Shown: in pieces, positions 1 to 8,483 of the stretch
Position numbering within the stretch: the stretch's first letter is position 1
Layout: each line of letters starts with the position of its first letter
From: Streptomyces pyxinae
GTDB taxonomy: Bacteria > Actinomycetota > Actinomycetes > Streptomycetales > Streptomycetaceae
Direction of reading: 5' to 3'
NCBI RefSeq assembly: GCF_024756275.1
Contig: NZ_JANUGQ010000033.1
Location: 1-64,000, forward strand
Length of the DNA: 64,000 bases
Notes under the pieces: generated by a model
Seen by the model: only the letters and a program-made list of their open reading frames with translations
Told to the model about the DNA's origin: nothing
Databases searched by the model: none
Program-made: the position numbers and the translations under genes

Positions 1-129
1 AACCATCTGCCCGCCCCGGCCTGGGCGCGGGACTTCCTGGCCGAGTTCACCTGGGTCCTGCCGGTCCTGCACATCGGGGTCATCGGCATGCTGGTCCTGA
101 CCCGCTGGTGGGACTTCTGGACCAGCTGA
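1..129 (+). CDS. C-terminal end of a membrane protein (5' end outside the window)
   Basis: The frame is open from the first base and ends at TGA 127-129, giving 42 residues. The tail is very hydrophobic (about residues 17-34 look like one membrane helix) and ends in a Trp-rich stretch with two adjacent Trp. I do not recognise the family. Codon use is G/C-rich in third positions, which supports real coding. Inverted GGCCGG-type repeats follow within 60 bases of the stop and may act as its terminator. Only the tail is visible, so no function is offered. Confidence 0.5.
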   Translation, partial: NHLPAPAWARDFLAEFTWVLPVLHIGVIGMLVLTRWWDFWTS

Positions 130-311
130 CCGACCGGCCGGCCCCGGGGTGACGCCGGCCGGAACCCTGGGGTGACGGCGGCCGGGGCCCCGGCCCCCAC
201 CCCTCCGGACCCGGCGGCCCGACCGCCGGCGGCAACCGCCGCGAGAAGCAACAGCGGCAACCGGCACCCGACAATGGATCGGCCTCTCCTATTCTGAGCT
301 GACCCGAGCCG

Positions 312-1218
312 TCAGGCGATGCCGGCGAACACGGGTCGGATGGATGGGGTGCCACTCGGCGGTGGAAAGGGTGGGCGGTGGGGGAGGTGTCGGTTCTCCT
401 TTCGGTGCCGGCCACGTGGGGCGGTGGGACCGGACCCGGTAATGGTGTCGATCTCGCTCAAAACTGTCTCGCGCAGGGATGGGTGCAAGCCTGCGAGTCG
501 GGCGCGCACGTCGCTCTCGGTCTCTTCGGCATGGTGGCGCTCAAAGGCCAGGCAGAGGGCGCGAGCAGCGGTTTGATCGAGGCGGTCCTGGCCGAAACGC
601 CACCGGGAGTCGATGTCGCAGGCACGGATCCACGCACCAAACCATCCGGCGAGATCCTCAACGTGTTCCGAAGTCACGGCGTCCAAGACCCTGAGGAGGG
701 CCAGGAAGCGGTGAGGATGGGGCGGAAGGGCAACGCCTTTGAGGATGCGGGAAGCGGTGGAGCGCGGGATCAGCTTGTCGGTCCTGTCCTCGATGGTGCG
801 TAGGCTGGGACGGCCCGCGCGCTGCCAGGCGAGATAGAGGGCAAGGGTGAGGTGGGCAGGGGTGGAGATCCGCTCCGGCCTGGGTGCCGGTATGCCTGGG
901 TCCCCGACCACCGGATTGTGGAGTTGGGTGGTGTGACCAACCTCGGCATGGAGGGTGTCGAGACCACGAAGCGTCTCTTCGATGGCGCCGCAGCCCTGGG
1001 CGTAGGCGATGACGACGTCGAGACTGGTGCGCTCGCCGCGGGCGGCACGCTTGAGTTGGGTGGCGGAGAAGCCGGTGATCTCCGCCAGACGGCTGTAGGT
1101 GTGGCCGACGGTGAAGCGCAGTTCTCGCAGGCGGTGGGCGATGGTGGTGAGGTGAGGATCAGAGCAGGCAATGGCCAGCTCCGGCCGACCCGGCCGGCAC
1201 GGAAAGGGTGGTGGTCAT
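312..1218 (-). CDS. Helix-turn-helix DNA-binding protein with an apparent frameshift near its start
   Basis: The open minus-strand frame runs from about 1213 down to the stop at 312-314. It encodes a typical actinomycete XRE-like helix-turn-helix near the N-terminus (about TYSRLAEITGFSATQLKRAA) and a second HTH-like segment further on (about RTIEDRTDKLIPRSTASRIL). No ATG, GTG or TTG in this frame lies upstream of the first HTH; the first is GTG at 911, which would delete it. The only good start is ATG 1218, seven bases after the upstream small gene, but it is in another frame that stops at 1159-1161. One indel between 1159 and 1213, in a GGCC-rich tract, would join the two into a protein of about 300 residues. 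The C-terminus is Pro/Arg/His-rich. This is probably a transcription regulator with either a mutation or a base-call error; the DNA target is unknown. Confidence 0.55.
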
Positions 1219-1225
1219 GACCGCT

Positions 1226-1483
1226 TCAGCCCCCGGAGCCGGAGACGAGCACACCGACACCGACCATCCCCAGCGAGCCGATCAGAACGCAGATGTCGCA
1301 GGTTGTCATGGTGGTGGACAGGCGCAGAACGATCCCGGCGGCGACGAAGCCTGTCAGGACGAGCGCGTGGGCAAAGCCGAACCCTGCCCGAGTAAGCGGG
1401 CAGGAAGCCTGCTCGACGGAGTCGTGGTGGGCGGTCGGCTCGCCCGGGATGGAGGCGGGTTCCTCCGCAGTGGTGGTGGTCAT
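1226..1483 (-). CDS. Small two-helix membrane protein
   Basis: Starting at ATG 1483 (preceded on its strand by AGGGACGGAAAA, a fair ribosome binding site), this encodes 85 residues. The first 30 are polar and Thr/Glu-rich. Two hydrophobic segments follow, at about residues 33-53 (GFAHALVLTGFVAAGIVLRL) and 62-83 (CVLIGSLGMVGVGVLVSG). The gene ends seven bases before the ATG of the HTH gene, so the two are probably co-transcribed. A longer frame exists upstream of 1483, but the binding site and the change in composition favour the short form. I do not recognise the family. Confidence 0.6.
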   Translation of the reverse strand: MTTTTAEEPASIPGEPTAHHDSVEQASCPLTRAGFGFAHALVLTGFVAAGIVLRLSTTMTTCDICVLIGSLGMVGVGVLVSGSGG

Positions 1484-1612
1484 TTTTCCGTCCCTGAAGT
1501 TGATGGGACGGCGGCGTGGCCGCCGCCCCTGCTGCTGACTCGAGAACGACCCAGAGACCGCAGGCGCTGGCACGCCCAGGCGCGATCGTGTGGGGTAGTA
1601 CTGAGGCATCTC

Positions 1613-1643
1613 ACACATGTGTACGCATGCGAGGCGACGCCTC
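1613..1643. promoter_or_regulatory. Palindromes upstream of the small membrane protein/HTH pair
   Basis: Two symmetrical motifs sit about 130-160 bases upstream of ATG 1483: the perfect palindrome ACACATGTGT (1613-1622) and GAGGC-GAC-GCCTC (1631-1643). The surrounding stretch is less G+C-rich than the genes, as expected of a promoter. They could be operators, possibly for the HTH protein of the same operon; that link is only inferred from position. Confidence 0.35.
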
Positions 1644-2057
1644 ATCCTCAAACCATGTCAGTGCGCGCCAACGGCGGTAAAGAGTTGGAGAATTGGGCCA
1701 CCGAGTGGCTCACTTTGTTACGCCATGAGGCATAGAACCTGACCAGCGATGATGCACAATCCGCGAATCAGGCACAGGTTGGTCCCTGGCCGCGTCCCAT
1801 CCGCAGGGTTTACGCCGACTCGCGATGCGGACAAACTCTCCCTCAGTCGCGGGCCGGGAGAGCCGGCTCCGTGGCGCTTCCCTGAATTGCTGCTAACTCA
1901 ACGATCCGGGGATGCGGACTTCTCACCGCGACAGCGGAGACGAGTCCCGGAGGAGAAAGTGAACTCTGCCTGGCAGCCGCGTTCACCCAACGCCTCCAGC
2001 GCAAGCTGCCATGCGGCGGGTCCTGCACAGGACCGCCGCAGCCATCGCAGCGACCGT

Positions 2058-2086
2058 GAGGGGCCCGGCGCCCTGCCGGGCCCCTC
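2058..2086. terminator. Perfect 12-bp hairpin
   Basis: GAGGGGCCCGGC (2058-2069), a 5-base loop and GCCGGGCCCCTC (2075-2086) form a perfect hairpin without a T-run, as is usual for Streptomyces terminators. It lies 54 bases before the start of the next plus-strand gene. From 1644 to 2057 I see no convincing gene, so it may insulate that gene from upstream transcription. Confidence 0.55.
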
Positions 2087-2139
2087 ACCCCGCCCCCTTA
2101 TCAGGATCTCCCACTACGCTGCTGAGCGTGGAGGAACCG

Positions 2140-3159
2140 GTGCCCGAAACGAACCTGCCAGCATGGTGGCGCCCACTGTCGCGTCTACACCACCGCTGGG
2201 TTGAGAAGCACGTGGTTCCTGCCGAGAAGGCTGCAGCCGAGCTGGGCATCGACTTCAATGCTTTAGCGATCCGCAAGGCCCTGGGCTACCAGCGGTGGAC
2301 ATACCTCCGAAGACTGAGAGGCCTCGCGATCTTCTTTGGCGCGCTGGCCCTGTTCGCTTTGGTGACGCGCCCGGCCACATGCCGGCCAGGCGGCCTGCTC
2401 ACCACAGACCAAGCCCGCTGCCCTACCTACAACGAGTATGTCTTCGGACCGAGCACTGACCCGTGGGTGTCGATCACACCGACGCTGGGTGCGCTTGCCC
2501 TACTTTGGATCATTTCAGCCTGGCGGGGGGAGAACATACCTCGCCTCTACAAGCCGCTGTACCCGCTGCTTATCCTCCTCACCGCCAGTGTTGATCTGAT
2601 CGCGATGGATGGCGGCCGGTACACGAAGGCCACTCGGCTCAGCGCCAAGGCCGCCGAGCTCGGGCTGCCCCTACGAACGATGGCCAGGAACGCTGCTTCC
2701 GACTTCGGGAATCGCAGGGTGCTCCGCAAGAGACTCCTCAGCCATGCGGAACTCGTTGAGACAGCGGTGATGCAAGCAGCGGATGGCCTCGTTCATGACC
2801 GGACGGCTTCAGCACGGAAGATCGGCACGCTCGCTGGCCTCATTGCCGGAAACATCGCAGATGGTCGATTCACCCAGATACTGCCGCCCGCGGAGCCACC
2901 GGAGGAGGCGGCCATCGCGCCCGACCGCCTCGATGGCGGCCGACTGGCCAAAGCCTGTCTCTGCTCGGCTATCACCGTCACCGCGTTCGCGCTACTCCTC
3001 GCAGGGTTGGGTACGCCGGTCGAACTTCTGGTGCCCCTGGCAGTAGTGGCCTTCGTGGTGACGGCGTACGTCCTCCTGGGACTCTGGTACGGCCTCGCCG
3101 AAGCGACCCGACTGACGCGAAGCCTCATGTCGTTCTTCTCCGCCAGCCCGCCCTTCTGA
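2140..3159 (+). CDS. Multi-pass membrane protein of unknown function
   Basis: GTG 2140 is chosen because GGAGGA ends a few bases upstream; this gives 339 residues. After a soluble N-terminus of about 65 residues rich in basic and aromatic residues come hydrophobic segments at about 68-88 (LAIFFGALALFALVTRP), 118-138, 152-168 (weaker), and a pair near 270-320 (ITVTAFALLLAGLG and LAVVAFVVTAYVLLG). A soluble segment of about 100 residues sits in the middle. An upstream extension to 2011 stays open but would cross the perfect hairpin. Codon use is less strictly G/C-ended than in the core genes, which fits acquired DNA. I do not recognise the family. Confidence 0.6.
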   Translation: MPETNLPAWWRPLSRLHHRWVEKHVVPAEKAAAELGIDFNALAIRKALGYQRWTYLRRLRGLAIFFGALALFALVTRPATCRPGGLLTTDQARCPTYNEYVFGPSTDPWVSITPTLGALALLWIISAWRGENIPRLYKPLYPLLILLTASVDLIAMDGGRYTKATRLSAKAAELGLPLRTMARNAASDFGNRRVLRKRLLSHAELVETAVMQAADGLVHDRTASARKIGTLAGLIAGNIADGRFTQILPPAEPPEEAAIAPDRLDGGRLAKACLCSAITVTAFALLLAGLGTPVELLVPLAVVAFVVTAYVLLGLWYGLAEATRLTRSLMSFFSASPPF

Positions 3160-3188
3160 TCAAGCCTCGTGAGTCGGCCCAGCGTCAT

Positions 3189-3428
3189 TTGCACTTCAGC
3201 AACTCATCGCAAGCGTCACAAGGCAGGCGAGACTCGGTCCGACACGGGGGCCTCTCCAGCAAGATCGCCCTGGCCCTCTTCGGCGCGCTGGTCTTCGTCT
3301 TCATCGCCACCGAGGCCTCCCAGACCGACACCGAGGTCGCCGTGCCAGACCCGTCGACAGCGTCCCGGTGCCCGATCACGGCCGCCCCCGACTCAATCAG
3401 CTCTGCATCACGGGCGACGCGCGGCTGA
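3189..3428 (+). CDS. Possible small membrane protein or gene remnant
   Basis: A TTG-initiated frame of 79 residues holds one clear hydrophobic segment (ALALFGALVFVFIATEAS), and only the middle third has G/C-ended codons typical of this genome. No convincing ribosome binding site precedes it and the tail looks random. It follows the membrane protein gene by 30 bases. It may be a small single-pass protein or a leftover of a larger gene. Confidence 0.25.
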   Translation: MHFSNSSQASQGRRDSVRHGGLSSKIALALFGALVFVFIATEASQTDTEVAVPDPSTASRCPITAAPDSISSASRATRG

Positions 3429-4090
3429 GCCGCCTACGCCATGCGCTCCTCGCCAAAAGCCTAAGTAGCAAGCAACCACCGTCGCCACTAGCTTATTTAG
3501 ACGTAACATCAACGCGAGCCGACCACACCGGCCTGACGGCCGTCCCAGCTCGCCACAGACTCGACAGCAGTGCGGGCGGTGAGGGGGATACGGGCAGTCC
3601 GGGCCTACCACCCGACCCTTCCCATGGAGCGCCGACGGTGCCTCACTTCTTGATGCGCAAGGCTCGCAGCGTCGATGGTGTTCTGCCTAGGCCAGGGTCG
3701 CTGTCGAGCTACTTTCCACAGCGGTGCGCTCGGCTGCGTTGAGGTGATCCTGGCCGTGACTCGCGGACCACTTCCACGGCTCCGGCGCCCCTCCGCACCC
3801 TGCCGGACTGACTGCCCACCGCCGACCCCGCTCGCAATGCAGCTGACGAGTGGCTCAAGCGAATCAGGGAGGCCCGCAGGGCTGCTGGCCTCCCCATGGT
3901 GGCGCAGGGCTGTGTCGACCGCGGCCTCGCGGAGATCATCAAGCACTCGCGAGTTCGCCCTCTCATCGCCGGGCGGCGGCCACCAGCTTGTCCACCCCTC
4001 TGCCCGCTCGCTGCACGCCTGCCCACTGGCGGTTACCGTGACGCCCCAAGAGGGGTGTCCCAACGCCACGGATTGATCTTAAGAAGCACA
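3429..4090. other. Decayed intergenic region
   Basis: No frame here has consistent codon use. A plus-strand stretch around 3814-3990 would read NAADEWLKRIREARRAAGL, which resembles a protein terminus seen on actinomycete mobile elements, but it has no start codon and runs into random sequence. I regard the region as degraded accessory DNA lying outside the left boundary repeat. Confidence 0.35.
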
Positions 4091-4125
4091 AAGGCCCAGG
4101 TCAGAGTATGTCTGTCCTGGGCCTT
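4091..4125 (-). terminator. Hairpin that probably ended the original tRNA transcript
   Basis: AAGGCCCAGG (4091-4100) and CCTGGGCCTT (4116-4125) form a perfect 10-bp stem just outside the partial tRNA copy. On the minus strand it lies right after the displaced tRNA 3' end, where the native terminator of tRNA-Thr would be before the island inserted. Confidence 0.6.
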
Positions 4126-4131
4126 CACAGG

Positions 4132-4172
4132 GCCGCCTTCGAGATTCGAACCCGAGACCTACGCATTACGAG
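4132..4172 (-). repeat. Left boundary repeat (attachment-site copy): partial tRNA-Thr 3' end
   Basis: These 41 bases repeat the 3' part of the tRNA-Thr gene found at 11544-11584 in the same orientation, with one mismatch (4142). The copy covers the T arm, variable region and half of the anticodon arm, then identity stops abruptly. This is the classic scar of site-specific integration into the 3' end of a tRNA gene, with the intact tRNA restored at the other end of the insert. Confidence 0.85.
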
Positions 4173-4204
4173 GGCCCTCAAGATCGTGACCGGTGATGGT
4201 CCAC

Positions 4205-4262
4205 GATCACACTCGGTCCGGTTTCGCCTGGTCAGAAACTTGTCGAGCTCGACAGTGTGATC
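4205..4262. promoter_or_regulatory. Nested palindromes just inside the left end of the island
   Basis: GATCACACT (4205-4213) and its exact complement AGTGTGATC (4254-4262) flank a 40-base core whose right half is the perfect palindrome GTCGAGCTCGAC (4242-4253). A degenerate copy of the core occurs in the same orientation near 10944-10985 at the other end of the island. It could be an operator, a recombinase arm site or the remnant of a lost gene. The rest of 4263-4587 holds no gene and presumably carries the promoter of the five-gene operon. Confidence 0.4.
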
Positions 4263-4587
4263 CTCGATCCAGCAAGTGCCGGCCCGTCCGCTCACGCATC
4301 GCTCACGCACACACTGGTGCGCTCAACCCGCTCCTCAATCTCCTGACGCAGAGGCTTCGGCCTCCCCACCGGTCCCTCCGCGAGATGATCTCGGGTATGT
4401 CCGGGCAGCTCGCTGCACACGGCCGCAAGTGCGACACATCACGGGGGGCTGCTTGGCCCGTGCCGTAAGCTTTGCTCGTTCCGAGGCATTGTCTGTGGGT
4501 GCGACGCGACTCCGGAGAACCCGGGCTGGCGGGTTCGAAGCGGCCGTGCAGAAACAGCAATGCCAGCGATGAGGGAGAAGGCAAGCG

Positions 4588-5667
4588 GTGAGCGTCCGAT
4601 ACATCGGCTCCAAGGCCAGAGTGTCCGGGTTGATCGCCAGTCTCACCGGCCCCCCTCCTTCCGATGCCGGGGTCTTTGTGGATGGCTTCAGCGGCACCGG
4701 TGCGGTCGCAAGCGCCGTGGCCGATCTCGGTTGGCCAGTACGGATCAACGACCACCTCACCAGCTCCGCCATCACTTCCGCGGCCCGGCTGATCTCCCGG
4801 AGCGCCGTACCGTTCGCCTCGTTCGGCGGCTATGAGAACGCTCTGGCGGAGCTGAGCGAAGTGGAGCCGTTTCCCGGCTTCATCGCACGCGAGTACAGCC
4901 CCGTCTCGGCACAGCACGCCGACGTGGAACGCCGATACTTCACCGAGGCGAACGCATCACGGCTAGACGCCATGCGGGCCCGTATCACCACCTGGCACGA
5001 GGACGGCACGATCAGTGCGACCGAGGAACGACTCCTGATCGCGGACCTCCTCGCAGCCGCCAATCGTGTGGCCAACATTGCCGGCACCTACGGTTGCTTT
5101 CTGCGCAATTGGTCCAGCACCGGCCTCCGCGAGCTGGAGCTGCAGCCTCGGACCCTGCGGAGCCGACCAGTCGAGATGGACGTCCACGTCGGAGACGTCA
5201 CCCAGATCCCGGTCCGACCCGAAGATGTCGCGTACTTCGACCCGCCCTACACCAAGCGCCAGTACGCGGCGTATTACCACATTCTGGAGACCATCGCGTT
5301 GGGCGACGAACCTGAAGTGAGCGGGGTGACCGGCCTGCGTCCATGGCGGCATCTGGCCTCCGATTTCTGCTACCGGAAACGCGCACTCACAGCCCTGACT
5401 TCATTGGTGCGCAACTGCATCGCTGGGCGGGTGCTGTTGTCGTACAGCTCTGAGGGTCACATCAGCCAAGACGAGCTGGAGGCGGCTCTGGCACCCTTGG
5501 GCGAGCTGACAGTCCACTCACTCGGCGAGATCGGTCGCTACCGCCCGAACGATGTCGCGGTCCGCAATGCCGACTCGGTTCGCGAATACGTCTTCGAGCT
5601 GCGCCGCCCGACGCAAGGCGTCGCAGTCCAGCCGTCACTCCCGCTGGCTGTGCAGGGGGTCGCATGA
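4588..5667 (+). CDS. D12-class DNA N6-adenine methyltransferase (Dam-like)
   Basis: A 359-residue product with the hallmarks of the alpha-group (MethyltransfD12) adenine methylases: an N-terminal RYIGSKARVSGLI segment, the SAM-binding motif FVDGFSGTGAV (residues 30-40) and the catalytic motif DPPY (218-221). Such enzymes methylate adenine at N6 in a specific DNA sequence, here unknown. GTG 4588 follows AGGGAGAAGG at good spacing. The stop overlaps the ATG of the next gene (ATGA), so translation is coupled. As the first gene of an operon that ends in McrB- and McrC-like subunits, it most likely protects the host's own sites. The short Val/Gln/Pro-rich C-terminus is variable in the family. Confidence 0.88.
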   Translation: MSVRYIGSKARVSGLIASLTGPPPSDAGVFVDGFSGTGAVASAVADLGWPVRINDHLTSSAITSAARLISRSAVPFASFGGYENALAELSEVEPFPGFIAREYSPVSAQHADVERRYFTEANASRLDAMRARITTWHEDGTISATEERLLIADLLAAANRVANIAGTYGCFLRNWSSTGLRELELQPRTLRSRPVEMDVHVGDVTQIPVRPEDVAYFDPPYTKRQYAAYYHILETIALGDEPEVSGVTGLRPWRHLASDFCYRKRALTALTSLVRNCIAGRVLLSYSSEGHISQDELEAALAPLGELTVHSLGEIGRYRPNDVAVRNADSVREYVFELRRPTQGVAVQPSLPLAVQGVA

Positions 5668-7871
5668 GCGCTGTGCGGGCCTACGAAGAAGGTGTGCTGG
5701 CCAAGGCGGAAGCCGTGCTGAAGAAGGCCGCCGCTGGTGATCCGGAGCGGCGCCTTGAAGTACTGGAGGCCACTTCCTGCGCCTACGCGGGCCTTGATAC
5801 TGGGGAGTACTGGGCCGCGTTCTGCGCCGATTCCCGAGCGCGGACCGGCACCGGGGAGGCCGCTGTCAAGGCTCGGGCCACCGAGCTGCTCCAAGCACTC
5901 GACTCTCCGGCCTGCACTGTCATTCCAGTACCGCTCGCGCTGGCCTCGCTGGCGCGGGCGGAGATCTCACACGGTGAGCGGCGCAGCACGGGTGCCTACT
6001 ACACGGACTTCCGCCTCGCGCGCTACCTGGCCGGTGGAGTGGCGGAGCACATCACGCCCGGGGTGCGGGTGATCGACCCCGCAGCCGGCTCCGGCCTGCT
6101 ACTGACCGCGCTCGCGCTGGCGGTCGGCGCCCAGGGGGACGTCAACGTCACGGACTTCGTCGCGAACGCCGTTTGCGCCGCGGACCTGTCCGATCTGGCA
6201 CTGCGCGGCGCCCGGCTAGCGCTGGCCGCCACCACGGACGATCTCAAGGCCGTGCTGAGCCTGGACGAGCGACTGCTCCAGGGCGACAGCCTGCTCACCG
6301 ACGATGCCGTCTGGGAACAGGTGAGCCCGGGCGGCTTCGACGTGGTGATCGGCAATCCGCCCTGGGAGAAGCTCAAGGTCACCCGCCATGAGCTTCTCGC
6401 CAACGCAGGCGTGGTCCGACACTACGGGGCCGACTACACGCCCCACGACGACGACCTCCCTGAGGCGCTCTCCCAGGAGCGCCGGAAGATGCTCGACTAC
6501 CTTGAGCAGCTGGCCACCGGTGCCCAGCTGCAGGGGCGGGGCGAAGCCGACCTGTACAAACTCTTCCTGGAGTTCTCCTGCCGCCGCCTGCGTCCTGGGG
6601 GATGGCTCGCCCTCCTGGTCCCAGCCGGGCTGATCCGCTCACAAGGCACGGAGGCGCTGCGCCGATTCCTGTTCGAGAGCGCCGCAGAGCTGGATTTCAC
6701 GATCGTGGAGAATCGCGCTCGGTTCTTCGCCATCGACACCCGCTTCAAGTTCCTCTCGGTCAAGGCTCAGCTGGCCGGAGACGCGGCGCCGGGCCCGATG
6801 GTACTCAAGCACGCCTCGGGAACGGACACCGGGCTGCGCGAGACCGCTCATGTCTCCATCGAACGCTCCGAACTCGCACGGGTCCGGCGGGACTTGACCG
6901 TCCCCGAGGTGCGCGGACAGGCGGAATGGGAACTGTTCGTACGGATGGCTCGTGCGGGCACTCCCTTCGGCGACGCGGACGGGCCGTGGCAGCCACACCT
7001 GGCCCGTGAAGTCGATATGTCGCGGGACCGCGCTGCCTTCCGGACCAGCCCTGCAGACGGCCATCTGCCGGTTGTCGAGGGCCGGATGGTCCATCAGTAC
7101 CGATCGCGAGCCAAGGCGCACCGGTCAGGCACCGGGCGAGCCGCACAATGGGACGCGCTGGCCGCACAGGACGCGGTGGTCACTCCGCAGTACTGGTATC
7201 CCGCGAACAAGCTCCGCCGCGGGCTGGCCGAGCGGACACAAATGGTCCGTGCGGGCTTCTGCGACGTCACCGGGCAGACCAATGAGCGCACTCTGCTCAC
7301 CGCGGTCATCCCGCCCGGGGTCGTGTGCGGCAACAAGGTACCGACCGTGCTTTTCAATGCCCCCTCGGGTGACGGGGAAGCACGGGTGCACCTGTGGGTG
7401 GCGCTGATGAACAGCATTCCGGTGGACTGGCTAGCTCGCCGGATCACCACCACCTCGATGAACTACTTCCTCCTCATGTCCATCCCGCTCCCGCCCATCG
7501 CACCGGACAGCCCCGACGGAGCCCGGATCATCGAGCTGTCCCGGGAGCTGACGGAGCTGGAAGGCAGGCGCTGCCCCACTCTGGACGCCGGTGCCGCCGC
7601 CCGGGCCCGGTCCGAGATCGACGTCCTGGTAGCCAGGGCGTACGGGCTCGGAGCCGAAGAGCTGCAGTTGATGCTTGAGGACTTCCCTCTGCTCGACCGT
7701 GGCCAGCCCGTACTCGATGCCGAGGAAGGCTCGACGATCACTCGCGACCTCGTACTGGCTCAAGCCCACTCCAACGTAGCCGCCGAGCCGTGGGCGGATC
7801 GGGTTTCCCGGGCGCAGCGGTTGGGAGCCGTGGGCTACGTACCGGCGGACTACGCACGATTCTGCGAGTAA
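5664..7871 (+). CDS. Large DNA N6-adenine methyltransferase (Eco57I/PglX-like)
   Basis: A 735-residue protein with an N-terminal helical region, then the segment RRSTGAYYT (106-114) that precedes the catalytic domain in Eco57I- and PglX-type enzymes, the SAM motif VIDPAAGSG (136-144) and the gamma-class catalytic motif NPPW (231-234). Residues from about 430 on should form the target-recognition domain. I see no PD-(D/E)XK nuclease motif before the methylase domain, so it is a methylase rather than a fused type IIG enzyme. It overlaps the upstream gene by 4 bases and is followed by the next after 12 bases. Two adenine methylases with different folds in one operon suggest an asymmetric or two-strand target, or two guarded sites. 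Confidence 0.85.
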   Translation: MSAVRAYEEGVLAKAEAVLKKAAAGDPERRLEVLEATSCAYAGLDTGEYWAAFCADSRARTGTGEAAVKARATELLQALDSPACTVIPVPLALASLARAEISHGERRSTGAYYTDFRLARYLAGGVAEHITPGVRVIDPAAGSGLLLTALALAVGAQGDVNVTDFVANAVCAADLSDLALRGARLALAATTDDLKAVLSLDERLLQGDSLLTDDAVWEQVSPGGFDVVIGNPPWEKLKVTRHELLANAGVVRHYGADYTPHDDDLPEALSQERRKMLDYLEQLATGAQLQGRGEADLYKLFLEFSCRRLRPGGWLALLVPAGLIRSQGTEALRRFLFESAAELDFTIVENRARFFAIDTRFKFLSVKAQLAGDAAPGPMVLKHASGTDTGLRETAHVSIERSELARVRRDLTVPEVRGQAEWELFVRMARAGTPFGDADGPWQPHLAREVDMSRDRAAFRTSPADGHLPVVEGRMVHQYRSRAKAHRSGTGRAAQWDALAAQDAVVTPQYWYPANKLRRGLAERTQMVRAGFCDVTGQTNERTLLTAVIPPGVVCGNKVPTVLFNAPSGDGEARVHLWVALMNSIPVDWLARRITTTSMNYFLLMSIPLPPIAPDSPDGARIIELSRELTELEGRRCPTLDAGAAARARSEIDVLVARAYGLGAEELQLMLEDFPLLDRGQPVLDAEEGSTITRDLVLAQAHSNVAAEPWADRVSRAQRLGAVGYVPADYARFCE

Positions 7872-7883
7872 GGGAGAGCAAGG

Positions 7884-8483
7884 GTGGCAGCCATCGGGCC
7901 GCTGCGGGAGGCCGGCATCCTGCGGGTGGTTTACAAGCAGTTGAGTCCCGGAGACCTGCGGAAGCTCCAGGCAAAATCGAATGACTCCCAGACGGGTGGT
8001 GGGGCACGGGACTTCCGGCTCCCCTACCGCGCCTTCGATCAGGTCATGCGCAAGCTCCTGCCACAGACCCGACAGGAAGAGCGGCGCCGAAACGGAGCAA
8101 AAACCACGGTGGTTTTCCACTGTGGCCCCGTGAAGTTCGGGGCGCAGGGCAAAGCAGTCGAGGTCGTCGACCTGGACTGGGAGAGCCCTACGGATGCCCG
8201 TCCCACGGAAGGCCGGATTTCACGGATTCACACGCACTTCAACCTGCCGAAGGAGGATCCTGCGCTCGGAGCGGTCCTCTTCCTGATAATGCAGCACGAG
8301 ACCGAGGTCCGGGCCCACTACGCCTACGAACGGGATCTACGCGACGGCAAGTGGAACAGCGAACTGACCCAGCACGTGCTCGCTTGCATGGACAGCCCCA
8401 ACCGTAGAGCGCGAAGTCTGGCCCAGGGTTTTATCGATTGCGTAGAAGACCTCAAGTACTGCCACGGGATCGCCGGTGAATGA
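7884..8483 (+). CDS. Unrecognised 199-residue protein of the defence operon
   Basis: GTG 7884 follows GGGAGAG. The product is a soluble, mixed alpha/beta, Arg/Lys-rich protein with no signal peptide, membrane segment or motif I recognise. It has a conserved-looking core around HTHFNLPKEDPALGAVLFL and a Gln/Arg-rich basic stretch before it. Its last 8 bases overlap the start of the McrB-like gene, the tightest coupling in the operon. The McrB-like protein here lacks the N-terminal DNA-recognition domain usual in that family, so this protein could supply recognition in trans. That is inference from position only; it could equally be an accessory nuclease or regulator. Confidence 0.75.
   Translation: MAAIGPLREAGILRVVYKQLSPGDLRKLQAKSNDSQTGGGARDFRLPYRAFDQVMRKLLPQTRQEERRRNGAKTTVVFHCGPVKFGAQGKAVEVVDLDWESPTDARPTEGRISRIHTHFNLPKEDPALGAVLFLIMQHETEVRAHYAYERDLRDGKWNSELTQHVLACMDSPNRRARSLAQGFIDCVEDLKYCHGIAGE

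Noticed and set aside
1749..2204. Plus-strand frame of 151 residues before the membrane protein gene
   Set aside because: Codon use is not G/C-biased at third positions and the frame runs through the perfect hairpin at 2058-2086.
5664..7871. BREX or DISARM system
   Set aside because: The large methylase resembles PglX-type enzymes, but no PglZ, BrxC, DrmA or DrmB-like gene is present; the partners are McrB- and McrC-like.
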